This document shows positions 8,399 through 17,448 of a DNA stretch of 64,000 bases, one piece after another. The notes below the pieces were generated by a model, which ran no database searches, was not told the origin of the DNA, and saw only the letters and a program-made list of their open reading frames with translations. Source of the stretch: CAVRZY01 sp963725415 (GTDB taxonomy: Bacteria > Acidobacteriota > Terriglobia > Bryobacterales > Bryobacteraceae). The translations under genes were made by a program, and so were the position numbers. The DNA is taken from NCBI GenBank assembly GCA_963725415.1, contig CAVRZY010000266.1:1-64000 (forward strand). Direction: 5' to 3'. Positions within the stretch are counted from its first letter, which is position 1; each line of letters begins with the position of its first letter.

Positions 8399-9547
8399 AT
8401 GGCACTGGCCTGGGCCGCCTACGGCGGCATGTTCGTCTTCGGCATCGTGATGGCGCTATTGGGCGCACTCCTGCCTCGCTTGCCGGTGGGTCTGGGGCAG
8501 GCTGGCAATCTGTTCTTCGCGCTGACCTCCGCCATGCTGGTGAGCATGCTGGCCCTGGGGCCTTTGACCGACCGCTTCGGGAAAAAGCTCCCGCTGGCCG
8601 CGGGATCGTTCGGCGTCGGCGCAGCGCTGCTCGGAATTGCCGCGGCCCCCGGCTACGGCTTGCTGCTCGCCAGTATCTGCCTGCTGGGCGCCGGCGGGGG
8701 CGCGCTGAACGGCGTCACCAACACCCTGGTGGCCGATCTGTACAGCGACCCTCGCCAGAAGAATTCCGCGCTCAACCTGCTGGGCGTGTTCTTCGGCTTC
8801 GGCGCGCTGTTTCTCCCCTTCCTCATCGGCTCGCTGCTGGGAGTTCTGGGATTGACTGGCATCCTCGGCCTGGCGGCCGGATTCAGCCTCGCCCTGGGGG
8901 TCCTGTACCTGGCGCTGGCGTTTCCGCCGCCCAAACACGCCGAGGGCTTGCCGCTGGCCGAAACCGCGCGCCTGGCCCGCAACCCTCTGGTGCTGCTGTT
9001 CGGCTTCTTGCTGTTCTTCCAATCCGGCAATGAGTTCATCATGGGCGGCTATACTTCCAAGTACCTCACCTCGCAGTTTCAGACCTCCTACGAAGGGGCC
9101 TCCTACATCCTGGCCGCCTACTGGGGCTCGATCATGCTGGCCCGCGTGATCTCCAGCCGGCTGCTGCTGCGCGTGCAAGGCCCCTTGGTCGTGGCTGGGA
9201 GCGCACTGGGATCAGCCGCCGGCGTCACCGTCTTGCTGCTCGCCGGCACCGTAACGGTGGCCGCGCTGGGCGTGGTGCTAATCGGCCTCAGTTTCGCCAG
9301 TATCTACCCGACCGTCCTGGGCCTGGCCGGCAGCCGCTTTGAAGAGTACTCGGGAACGGTCTTCGGCATCCTGTTCGCCATCGCGCTGACCGGTGGAATG
9401 ACCCTGCCCTGGACGGTCGGCCAGATCGCCCAGGCCCGCAACCTCCGCCTGGCGCTCGTCGTGCCAGCCCTCAACGCCCTGATGATCTTCGTGCTCCAGT
9501 TACTCATCCCAAAGACGGCACGCTACTCCGCACATGCCCAGGCCTGA
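8399..9547 (+). CDS. MFS transporter, probable sugar permease
   Basis: A 382-residue major facilitator superfamily protein with about 12 hydrophobic segments. The conserved loop between helices 2 and 3 reads GPLTDRFGKKLPL, and the inter-domain region carries FQSGNEFIMGGYTSKYL. The gene starts 10 bp after the SIS gene and completes a three-gene unit: transporter, kinase, isomerase. This arrangement suggests uptake and first catabolic steps of a hexose or amino sugar. It is shorter than most MFS proteins (about 400) but nothing is obviously missing. Confidence 0.87.
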   Translation: MALAWAAYGGMFVFGIVMALLGALLPRLPVGLGQAGNLFFALTSAMLVSMLALGPLTDRFGKKLPLAAGSFGVGAALLGIAAAPGYGLLLASICLLGAGGGALNGVTNTLVADLYSDPRQKNSALNLLGVFFGFGALFLPFLIGSLLGVLGLTGILGLAAGFSLALGVLYLALAFPPPKHAEGLPLAETARLARNPLVLLFGFLLFFQSGNEFIMGGYTSKYLTSQFQTSYEGASYILAAYWGSIMLARVISSRLLLRVQGPLVVAGSALGSAAGVTVLLLAGTVTVAALGVVLIGLSFASIYPTVLGLAGSRFEEYSGTVFGILFAIALTGGMTLPWTVGQIAQARNLRLALVVPALNALMIFVLQLLIPKTARYSAHAQA

Positions 9548-9957
9548 CATCAGTCGATCATTGACGGCCAGGTACTGCTCGGCGTCGGCCAGGGTAACCC
9601 GGCGTACAGTGAGGCGCATACCTTTCCGGAACGGATCTGGAACGGAGAGATTGATCGCAGCGCGGCGAAGCCGCAACCAAACAGCCCAGCGAGCGGTGCC
9701 TGCGGGCAGAGCGGCTGTGCCGGGGGAATTGACGATTGACGATTGCTGTGCCTGGCGCCGCGGGACACTGGAACCGTCAATCGTCAATCGGCAGGGGACA
9801 CCGAAAGTGCCCAACACGCGGAATCTTCCCGAGCCGAACGGCAGGATGCCCAGAAAAGTAATCCAGCGGCCCAGGGAGCGGTGGCATGGGCGGGCCAAGG
9901 CGGTTCCTGCCATACTAAGAGAGGTGGTTCTGTTGCTGGCGGCCGGAGGATGCCGTC
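9548..9957. other. intergenic region with an inverted repeat, no gene seen
   Basis: About 410 bp with no supported coding frame. Short ORFs here lack start context and family resemblance. The middle holds a 13-bp perfect inverted repeat (listed separately). Confidence 0.55.
9729..9787. repeat. inverted repeat of the TTGACGATTGACG family
   Basis: Perfect 13-bp arms: TTGACGATTGACG at 9729-9741 and its complement at 9775-9787, separated by 33 bases. The same core (ATTGACGATTG) occurs in the hairpin at 32553-32626, which suggests a dispersed intergenic repeat family. Confidence 0.65.
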
Positions 9958-10194
9958 ATGATTTCGATCCAGGCGCACTTCGATGGGAAGGTAATCGTCC
10001 CGCATGATCCCGTGGAGCTGCCACTCGATCAAACGTTGATCGTGCGGATTGAGGCGATTAGCGGCGCCGTCACATCGCGGGATTCATGTCTGAATTGGCT
10101 GGCTGACCATGCCGTCGATAGCCCCGCGATCCCCACCGACCTCTCCCACCAGCATGACCATTATCTCTACGGTTCGCCGAAGCTGGATGCCTGA
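9958..10194 (+). CDS. putative antitoxin (AF2212/DUF104-like) of a PIN toxin
   Basis: A 78-residue protein beginning MISIQAHFDGKVIVPHDPVELPLDQTL. This opening, a short beta-rich domain with FDGK-x-IVP-x-x-PVELP, is what I associate with small antitoxins encoded before PIN-domain toxins. GGAGG lies 9 bases before the ATG. The next reading frame starts 2 bp after its stop and is the beginning of a PIN domain that is cut off, so the antitoxin is probably orphaned. Not a secure family match by eye. Confidence 0.6.
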   Translation: MISIQAHFDGKVIVPHDPVELPLDQTLIVRIEAISGAVTSRDSCLNWLADHAVDSPAIPTDLSHQHDHYLYGSPKLDA

Positions 10195-10196
10195 GC

Positions 10197-10280
10197 GTGG
10201 CAGCCGCCTATTTCGCGGACACCTCCTTCTGGATTGCGATCTCCACACGGACAACCACTTCCAGCAAGGATGCCTTGCCC
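10197..10280 (+). pseudogene. truncated PIN-domain toxin remnant
   Basis: Starting from a GTG 2 bp after the antitoxin stop, the frame encodes VAAAYFADTSFWIAIS, the typical first strand and catalytic aspartate (ADTSFWIA) of a VapC-like PIN domain. After about 16 residues the expected D-x-H-x-x-A continuation (DNHFQQ) is in a different frame, and by 10281 the sequence is the 3' end of the convergent TonB receptor gene. Only about 28 of some 130 residues remain, so this is a frameshifted and truncated relic. Confidence 0.65.
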
Positions 10281-13200
10281 CTACCAGTTCAACCGCAGCG
10301 CCAACTGCACCCGCCGCGGGCTTCGGGCCGCGGTGGGCTCCAGGAACAGCGGGTCTACCTGTGCGCCGGCTGCGTCGAAGCGCGCCGAGGTCGAGAGCGA
10401 GCTGAACTGCGTGTGGTTGAAGGTGTTGTAGGTCTCGAAGCGCAATTGCATGGATTTGCGCTCCGGCAGCCGGATGGTGCGGTACAGCGAGAGGTCCCAG
10501 TTGTTGGTGCCCGGGCCGCGCAGAACACTGGCTCCTGCGTTGCCGAAGGTGCCTCGCGCCGGACGGGCGAAGCGCTCCAGCGGCGGCGCCTTCGGATCGC
10601 CCACGTCGATGCGGGCGCTCTCCGAGGGCGTGCCCGTGATGTCTTGCCCGTCCACGGTGCTGAAACCCGGCGTGAACGGCGCGCCCGACATTAGGCGGTA
10701 GATCCCCGCCAGCTCCCAGTTGTCCGTGATGGCGCCCAGCCGCCGTGAGTGCAGTTTCTTGCCCAGCTTGAGCACCGCCCAGTTGTACCGCACCGAAAGC
10801 ACGTGGGTCCGGTCGTAGGAGAGAAAGCCGTAGTCCCGCTGGCGTGGCGGGAAGAATGTGCTCACGCGAAACGTGTCGGAAGATGCGGTGCCCAGGATCT
10901 TGCCGAACGTGTAGGCGACGCCGAACTGAAGCCCACGGCTCATACGCCGGTTGAGGCTGGCCTGGAGCGAGTTGTAGTTCGAGGTCGCTCCGAACTCATA
11001 CAGAGCGATGTCCCCGTAGCCCTGGTACGGCCGGAGAAAGTTGTCGGGCAGCGGGCGGCTGCCGCTGACCGTGGTATCGCGGTTCTCCGGATGCAGATCT
11101 AGGTGGCGCGCCCCGATCGGCACCGGGTTGATGTAACGCTGCCAGGAAAAATGGCGCGACAGCGAGCCCACATAGGAAACATCGGCCAGCGCGGTTCGTC
11201 CGATCTGCTGCTGGATCCCGAAACTGTAGTTGTACACCGTGGGCATCTTCTCCCGGCCCAGCAAGGACGTCACCGTGCCGGTCGGCGCCAGAATCCCCTG
11301 GCCGGAAGTCTGGGCCAGCGCTTCGATGCTCCCGTAGTAGACCGTGGGCACGAAAACCGTGGGCGGGTTGGCGAGCGTGTTCATGGTGGGGTTGCCCTGG
11401 ATGCGGTCGAAGAACACCCCGCCGCCTCCTCGAATCGCCGTGCGGCTGCGGCCAAACGGATCCCAGGCGAACCCGACTCGCGGCGCCAGGCTGATGGCCG
11501 GCACAGTGTACAGCGTGCGTGGAAATCCGTTCTTGCCCCCAGTCGCCATGCCCATGGCCGGATTGCCGACTCCCGGCACGTACGTCCCGATCAGGGCCTC
11601 CGGATAGGTCCTGCCGGTCAACGGATCCATCGCCACTTTCGTCCCGGTCGCATCCAGAGCCGGCCGGAATAGCACCGGCGCCTGCGCGGAATCGTACAGC
11701 GCGGGCACGAAGGAGGCCAGTTGCAGCCGCGCGTCGTACTGCGGCAGGTCATGGTACACGCGCAAGCCGCAATCCACCGACACGCGCCGGTTCACCCGCC
11801 AGGTGTCCTGCGCGTAGAATTCCAGGTTCGTGAAGCGGAACTGTCCCTGCGGCCGCGACGTGGCTTCCGAGTAGTTGCTGTATACCCCGATCAGTGCGTT
11901 GGAGTAAGCGTAGTTCGTATCCAGAGGGCTCAGGCGGTCGCGGTTGAAGCTGATGCTGCCGCGCGTTGCCGTCCCCGCGCTCTGGTCCTTGCGCGTCCGC
12001 TCGATGTACACTCCGAACTTCAAGGTGTGCGTGTTCCATACCTTGCTGAGGTTCTCCACGAAACTGAAAATGGTGTTCGAGTTGTAGTACGGCACGCCGT
12101 TGCTCATCGAAGGGTTGGCGTAGTTGGGGACGCTGCTGAAGGTCATGTTCGGGATCAGCCCGCCCGGGTTCAGGCCGGGGTTCCATTGCGGGATGTCTAT
12201 GCCCGTGGCCTTCCGGCTGACGCGCTCGGGGAACTCCGGGAAGTAGTACAGCTTGTTCTGGCTCACCCCCACGATGAACTCGTTGAAGAAGCTCTGCGAC
12301 AGGGTGGCTGAGGTGTGCACGGTGGCGCCGCGCCCCGGTTGCCGGAACACGATCGGCGTCAGGGGGAAGTTCACCGAGCCTACCACCCACAAGCCGTAGG
12401 TCGGGTGCTGCTCGTCGCTGTTGTTGCTCAGCCGCAGATACATCTGCATATTGGCCCGCGGCGAGTAGTCCACCCGGATGGTCTCGGTCCGCCGCGGGTA
12501 GCTGCCGCTCAAGGCCGAAATGTAATTCCACTGGTAGAGCCGCGTCGGCGCGGGGTCTGTGAAATTCGGCAGCGGAAACAGGTCCAACACTTTCCGGCCT
12601 ACCGGGGTGAACCGGCTGGCCGGGATGACGTTCCCCGGAAACGCCTTCTGCGCGTTGAGCGGATCGTAGATGGTGATTCGCTTGGCGTTCACGTCGAAGG
12701 TCTGCGAGAAATCGCCCTCCCGCTCCAGCGCTGTCGGCACCCGCACCGTCTTGGCCGCCCCGTAGCTGACTTTCTGCCGCTGGAACTCCTGGGAGAAAAA
12801 GAAGAACATCTTCGAGCGGTCTCGGTTGAACCGCCCCGGCCAGTACAGGGGCCCGTTCAGCGTGTAGCTGGCGATGTTGTAACGGTACGGCGGCCGCCCA
12901 GACCGTTGCGGTTGTTGAAGTAATCGTTAGCCGAGTAGCTCTCGTGCCGGTAGTACCACCCCGCCGAGCCGCGATACTGCTTGGCCCCGCCGCGCGTGAT
13001 CACCGTGATGGTCCCGCTGGAGTTCCGCCCGTGCTCGGCCGAGTAGTTCGACATCAAGATCTTGACCTCGCCGATCGAGTCCATCGACGGCATGGTGTGC
13101 ACGCTCCCGTTCGAGCCGGTGTCCATGTTGGTCACCCCGTCGATGGTCATGTTCTTGGAGTTGCTTCTGCCGCCCAGGATGTAGACGTCGCCGATGGAGC

Positions 13201-13711
13201 GGGGATTGGGCGACTCGCGGCTGTCGCTGATGTCGATCACCCCCGGCAGCAGCCCCACTGCGTCCATGAAGTCCCGCCCCCGCAGCGCGATCTCGCTGAT
13301 CTCCTCGCCCGTCAGCACGCTGGAGCGCTCGCCCGAGGCCAGCATCACCGGGTTGGCCTCGGCCACCACCGACACCGATTCGGTCACTTCACCAAGCTGC
13401 AAACGAATCACGCCCAGCGACCGCTGGTCGCCGGCGCTCAGCTCGATCCCCGATTGCCTATAGCTCTTGAACCCCCTCGCGGTGATCGACAGGGTGAAGG
13501 TCGAGGGCGTCAGGTTGGGAAAGGAGAAGAATCCCTCCTGGTTGGTCAGGGTGGTCCGCACGAACTCCGTGCCCGCGCTGGATAGCTTGATCTCCAGCGC
13601 TGGGAAAACCGCTCCCCCGGAATCCTGAACCACGCCCGAAAGCGCGCACGACACGTTCTGCGCCCACACCCCGCCTGCGATAAGCAAAAACCCGAACAGA
13701 AACCCTTTCAT
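10281..13711 (-). CDS. Oar-like TonB-dependent receptor with carboxypeptidase-regulatory-like domain (one frameshift)
   Basis: Outer-membrane receptor of about 1,130 residues read in two frames. The start at 13711 (MKGFLFGFLLIAGGVWAQ) gives a clean signal peptide; a beta-sandwich CarboxypepD_reg-like domain follows (CALSGVVQDSGGAVFPALEIKLSS), then a plug (LRGRDFMDAVGLLPGVI, YILGGRSNSKNMTIDGV) and a long barrel rich in YNSLQASLNRRMSRG-type segments ending in LALRLNW, as expected for a C-terminal beta strand. The frame breaks near 12895, where GLG should continue RPPYRYNIASYTLNG; restoring one base in the GGCGGCCGCC run repairs it. The substrate is unknown; these receptors are abundant in Solibacter-like acidobacteria. 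Confidence 0.86.
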
Positions 13712-13764
13712 AGTCCCTGCCCGATGATATATCGGGACACCGGGCCGCAGCAATCGCCCGGGCG

Positions 13765-13916
13765 GCTTGCCCTCCCCCACTTTCTTTGACCGGACCAATG
13801 CGGGGACAGTAATTCGGGTACAGGCCACGAATTTCGCAACGGCGGCGAAATTCGCGCCGGTCCCCGAATTACGCGAACCGGGAAGGCACCGGGTGTGAAA
13901 CTGGGGGAGGGCAAGC
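13765..13916. repeat. 152-bp nested coaxial palindrome
   Basis: Three inverted repeats share one centre at about 13840: outer 15-bp arms at 13765-13779 and 13902-13916 (GCTTGCCCTCCCCCA and complement), middle 10-bp arms at 13809-13818 and 13863-13872 (GTAATTCGGG), inner 10-bp arms at 13828-13837 and 13845-13854 (CGAATTTCGC). The whole can fold into one long imperfect hairpin. The outer arm matches the palindrome at 6436-6480. It lies between the divergent TonB receptor and PEP-CTERM genes and looks like a MITE- or REP-type element. Confidence 0.8.
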
Positions 13917-14009
13917 CCAGGGGGCCAACCTCCATCCCAGTACCGCATATGCCGAGTACGGGTACAAGTGGGCCTGGACCCACTTAAGGCTGTCGTTTCT
14001 CATGGAGAC

Positions 14010-14777
14010 ATGGACAAGAGTGTCTGGAAATGCCGGCGAGTCAGCAAGGCACTGCTGTGCGCCGGCAGTCTCATAGCAGTTCTGTTAACGGCCCAGGGGG
14101 CGTTTGGCAATGCCATCACGGGCACCGCGGGTTCCGGATGGCAACCCTTCCCCAACCCCTTGCACGAGCAAGGGAATCCTTACTGGGATCACGCCTCCTG
14201 GGATGGGCCTCAAGACAACGTCGGCCACATCCTGAGCGGGCAGGCGGGCGTAACGCCCCCCTGGTGGGGCAACGCGAACGGCTCGGCGGACTTGAATTTC
14301 TACTTCACGCGCTCTGGCTCCATGGACGCCTTGATGTATGTGGCCTTGGCCGGACGCGCCGGAGTGAACGAGCTGGGATGGTACGACATCGCGTCTCCCG
14401 GCGTCTTACATCCCATTTTTCCCGGCGGTACCGCCCCCGGAACTACCGCTTTTGTCAATCCTTCTGCAACCTATGGTTTCTACTTCCAGACGCTGGAGGA
14501 CGGAGCCGCCCAAGTCTACTACACACAGTCCTTTCTGAATCCCGCCGGCGAAACCCATCATCAGCACTTTGCGGTCTTCGCCCAGTCCCTGACACCCGGT
14601 TCGGAGATCTACTGGCTGGGAATGGAGGACCTGCGCCTCCACTCGAGCGACAGGGACTATCAGGATATGATCGCGCGCGTGCGAGCCAACCCTGAACCCT
14701 CGACCTTCATCCTACTGGGAGGAGGTCTGCTAACCTTCCTGTTCCGGCGGAGGTGGGCGCGTCTCAGTCGAGGCTGA
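14010..14777 (+). CDS. PEP-CTERM sorting domain protein, function unknown
   Basis: A 255-residue secreted protein. The start at MDKSVWKCRRVSKALL is followed by a hydrophobic stretch (LCAGSLIAVLLTAQGAFG), giving a signal peptide. The C-terminus reads NPEPSTFILLGGGLLTFLFRRRWARLSRG: a PEP motif, a transmembrane helix and a basic tail, the signature of exosortase-processed proteins. The middle part (about residues 40-220) has no family I recognise. No exosortase gene is in the window. The 3' end overlaps the convergent protease gene by 14 bp. Confidence 0.83.
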   Translation: MDKSVWKCRRVSKALLCAGSLIAVLLTAQGAFGNAITGTAGSGWQPFPNPLHEQGNPYWDHASWDGPQDNVGHILSGQAGVTPPWWGNANGSADLNFYFTRSGSMDALMYVALAGRAGVNELGWYDIASPGVLHPIFPGGTAPGTTAFVNPSATYGFYFQTLEDGAAQVYYTQSFLNPAGETHHQHFAVFAQSLTPGSEIYWLGMEDLRLHSSDRDYQDMIARVRANPEPSTFILLGGGLLTFLFRRRWARLSRG

Positions 14778-15897
14778 CCCGCACTCGCATGGTGCGCCCA
14801 TCGCGGTAGACAGTTAGTTGCAGGCTGTCGCCGGGACGTTTGCGGCTGAGGGCATTCGACAGCGAGTCGCGTCCCTCCACCGGCTTGCCGTCGATAGCCA
14901 CGATCAAATCCCCGCCCGCCGGGATGCGGTAGTTGCCCACAATCACGTTGCGGCGCGCGCCACGCAGGCCCGCGGCCTCGGCAGGGGAACCTCGTTGAAC
15001 TTGCAGGAGCAGAAGCCCGCCTTCTCGCGGCAGATCCAGCGCCTCAGCCAGATCGCCGGACACCGGCAGAATGTCCACACCCACTCGCGGGCGCGGCTTG
15101 CCCTTCGCTTGGTACCAGGCCAGCATCACCTTGGCGCGGTTGATGGGAATGGCGAAGCCGATTCCGATGTTCCCTCCCGGCCCGTAGATGGCCGTGTTGA
15201 TGCCGATCACATTGCCCGCCGAATCCAGCAGCGGCCCCCCGCTGTTCCCCGGATTGATGGCCGCATCGGTCTGGATCATGTCTTCCAGCCGGCGGTCACC
15301 CTCGTCTTCGATAGTCCGATTCAGCGAGCTGATGATGCCGGTGGTCAGGGTGCCCTGCAACCCAAACGGGTTGCCAATGGCCAGCACCTTCTGCCCCACT
15401 TGCAGCCCATCCGACTCTCCCAGTCTCAGGAAGGGCAGCTTGCTTCGGGGCGGAATCTTGATCAGCGCCAGATCGTTAGCCGGATCGTCGGCCAGGATCT
15501 GCGCCGAGTAGCGCTGCTGGCCGGGCCCGGGTAGCGTCACCTGGAGCTGCCGCGCGTCCCCAGCGATCACGTGGTGGTTGGTCAGGATGCGTCCTTCCTC
15601 ATCGATCAGGAAACCCGAGCCGATGCCTCGTCTGGGAACGAGCTGGAAGAACCAGCTCTCTTCATACACCACGCTGGTGATGTTCACGGTGGCCAGATGA
15701 GCGGTGGTGTAAATCTCGATATTGTTCTTCTCGTCGCCGCTCAAGGCCGCGCGCCCTGCCGCCGGCTCTGACCACAGCGGCGCGGCGCTGGTATGCGTGG
15801 GATGGAAAACGCGTAGCGACTTCCAGTCACCCACCGAAGTCAAGTACACAAAGCCACCCGTCAGGATGGCTGCCACAAGAAGAGCGCGTAGTTTCAT
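14764..15897 (-). CDS. HtrA/DegQ-like trypsin-fold serine protease with PDZ domain
   Basis: A 377-residue periplasmic protease/chaperone. The start at MKLRALLVAAILTGGFVYL gives a membrane anchor or signal peptide and overlaps the coaE stop as ATGA. The catalytic triad is visible: His in ILTNHHVIAG, Asp in DDPANDLALIKI and Ser in INPGNSGGPLLDSAGNVIGIN. A single PDZ domain occupies the last 100 residues (GLLLLQVQRGSPAEAAGLRG, DLIVAIDGKPVEGRDSLSN). The DegS/DegQ-like single PDZ domain suggests an envelope stress role. Coupling to coaE is probably incidental. Confidence 0.92.
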   Translation of the reverse strand: MKLRALLVAAILTGGFVYLTSVGDWKSLRVFHPTHTSAAPLWSEPAAGRAALSGDEKNNIEIYTTAHLATVNITSVVYEESWFFQLVPRRGIGSGFLIDEEGRILTNHHVIAGDARQLQVTLPGPGQQRYSAQILADDPANDLALIKIPPRSKLPFLRLGESDGLQVGQKVLAIGNPFGLQGTLTTGIISSLNRTIEDEGDRRLEDMIQTDAAINPGNSGGPLLDSAGNVIGINTAIYGPGGNIGIGFAIPINRAKVMLAWYQAKGKPRPRVGVDILPVSGDLAEALDLPREGGLLLLQVQRGSPAEAAGLRGARRNVIVGNYRIPAGGDLIVAIDGKPVEGRDSLSNALSRKRPGDSLQLTVYRDGRTMRVRVSLD

Positions 15898-16514
15898 GGC
15901 TGGATACTCCGAAGCGAATCGTAAACTGCCTTCACCTGCCGCAGGGTGTCTTCCCTGGCGCCGCAAGTGTCTATGACGTAATGGGCGAGCTTTCGTTTCT
16001 CATCCAGAGGCATCTGGCGCTCGATGCGCGCCAGCACCGCCGGGCGGGTGGCGCGGTCGCGACGCATGGCGCGCTCGACCTGCCGCTCCTGGTCGCAAAC
16101 CACCAGGATGATCCGGTCGAACCGCTGGTAATACCCGGTCTCGATCAAAATGGCCGTCTCCACCACCACGATGCCTTGCGGATCGCGCGTGCCGAACTCC
16201 CGGGCCAGTTCCTCCACCCGCCGGACCACCGGCGGATGGACCAACCGGTTCAGCGCCTGCAGCCGATCCGGCTGGTCGAAAACCTCCGTGGCCAGCTTGC
16301 GGCGATTGACGCTTCCATCTGTCTCCAGAATGCCGGGGCCGAATTCCTCGACCACGGCGTCGTAAGCTTCCCCTCCCGGCCGCAAGACTTCATGCCCCAG
16401 CTCATCGGCCCGGATCAAGTGGCAGCCCAGGTCCGCCAGCGCCTGCCCTACGAAACTCTTTCCCGTAGCCAGCCCGCCGGTCAGCCCTACGCGCAGCATG
16501 CGCCGAGTCTCCAT
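15894..16514 (-). CDS. coaE: dephospho-CoA kinase
   Basis: Last enzyme of coenzyme A synthesis, a 206-residue P-loop kinase phosphorylating the 3'-hydroxyl of dephospho-CoA. The P-loop is RVGLTGGLATGKSFVGQAL, followed by IRADELGHEVLRPG, the substrate region RLVHPPVVRRVEEL, and VVVETAILIETGYYQRFDRIILVVCDQERQVERAMRRD. Its start overlaps the folD 3' end by 28 bp and its stop overlaps the protease start. It looks intact. Confidence 0.94.
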   Translation of the reverse strand: METRRMLRVGLTGGLATGKSFVGQALADLGCHLIRADELGHEVLRPGGEAYDAVVEEFGPGILETDGSVNRRKLATEVFDQPDRLQALNRLVHPPVVRRVEELAREFGTRDPQGIVVVETAILIETGYYQRFDRIILVVCDQERQVERAMRRDRATRPAVLARIERQMPLDEKRKLAHYVIDTCGAREDTLRQVKAVYDSLRSIQP

Positions 16515-17416
16515 TCGGCGGCCTCTACGGTGTTGACCATCAGCATGGCGATGGTTAGCGGGCCGACCCCGCCCGGCACCGGTGTGTAAGCCCCGGCCCT
16601 CTCCGCCACGTCGATTGGGTTCACATCACCCACCAGCAGGCTGCCCTTGCGATCGAACTCGGCCAGCTTCTCCGGCGAGTTGCGGAAAACGGCTGCGGCC
16701 TGCTCCCGGCTGGTGAGCCGGTTGGTCCCCACATCGATCACCGTGGCTCCGGGCTTGATGAAATCGGCCGTCAGGAAGGCCGGCCTACCGATCGCCGCCA
16801 CCAAGAGGTCCGCCTGCCGGCAGACCTCGGGCAGGTTGGCAGTCCTGGAATGGCACATGGTCACTGTGGCGTGCTCGGCCAGCAGCAGCAAGGCCACCGG
16901 TTTGCCGACCAGCTCGCTGCGCCCCACCACCACGGCCTGCCGCCCCAACAGGGGAATCCCGTAGTCGCCTCAACAGCTCCAAAATCCCGGCCGGCGTGCA
17001 GGGCCGCGGCCCCGGCCGGCCACTGAGCAGCTTCCCGAGGTTCAGCGGATGAAGCCCATCAACGTCTTTCTCCGGATCCACCGCCAGCAGGACTTTCTTG
17101 GCGTCCACCTGCGCCGGCAGCGGCAGTTGCACCAGAATCCCGTCAATCTCCGGCCGCCGGTTCAGCGTTCCAACCATCTCCAGCAACTCCTCGGTGGAAA
17201 CGTCCTCCGGCGGCGTCAGCTTTTCGCTATAGATGCCCAGAGCGTGGCAGGCCTTGACCTTGTTGCGGACGTAGATCTCCGAGGCCGGATTGTTCCCCAC
17301 CAGGATCACGGCCAGCCCCGGGGGCGCGATGTGCGGCCACTAGCCTCTCGACGCGGGGCTTCAACTCCCGCTCGATCGCCTCGCGGACGCGGGCTGCCGT
17401 CCAGGATTTGGGCCAT
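16487..17416 (-). CDS. folD: methylenetetrahydrofolate dehydrogenase/cyclohydrolase (three frameshifts)
   Basis: Bifunctional folate C1 enzyme, expected about 290 residues. The ATG at 17416 opens MAQILDG; the frame then shifts near 17399 (ARVREAIERELKPRVERLVAAHRAPG), again near 17325 (LAVILVGNNPASEIYVRNKVKAC) and again near 16965 (LLRR into YGIPLLGRQAVVVGRSELVGKP). Family motifs are clear: PEIDGILVQLPLP, DPEKDVDGLHPLNLG, VGRSELVGKPVALLLL and TPVPGGVGPLTIAMLM. Since folD is essential in most bacteria and all three breaks are single-base, sequence error is more likely than decay. Confidence 0.88.
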
Positions 17417-17448
17417 TTACTAGAAGATTACCAGAAAGCCCCCGGTCA

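Noticed and set aside
9500..9619. Minus-strand frame beginning MRLTVRRVTLADAEQYL as a small antitoxin-like gene
   Set aside because: Only 39 residues, overlaps the MFS gene end, no partner toxin; resemblance too weak.
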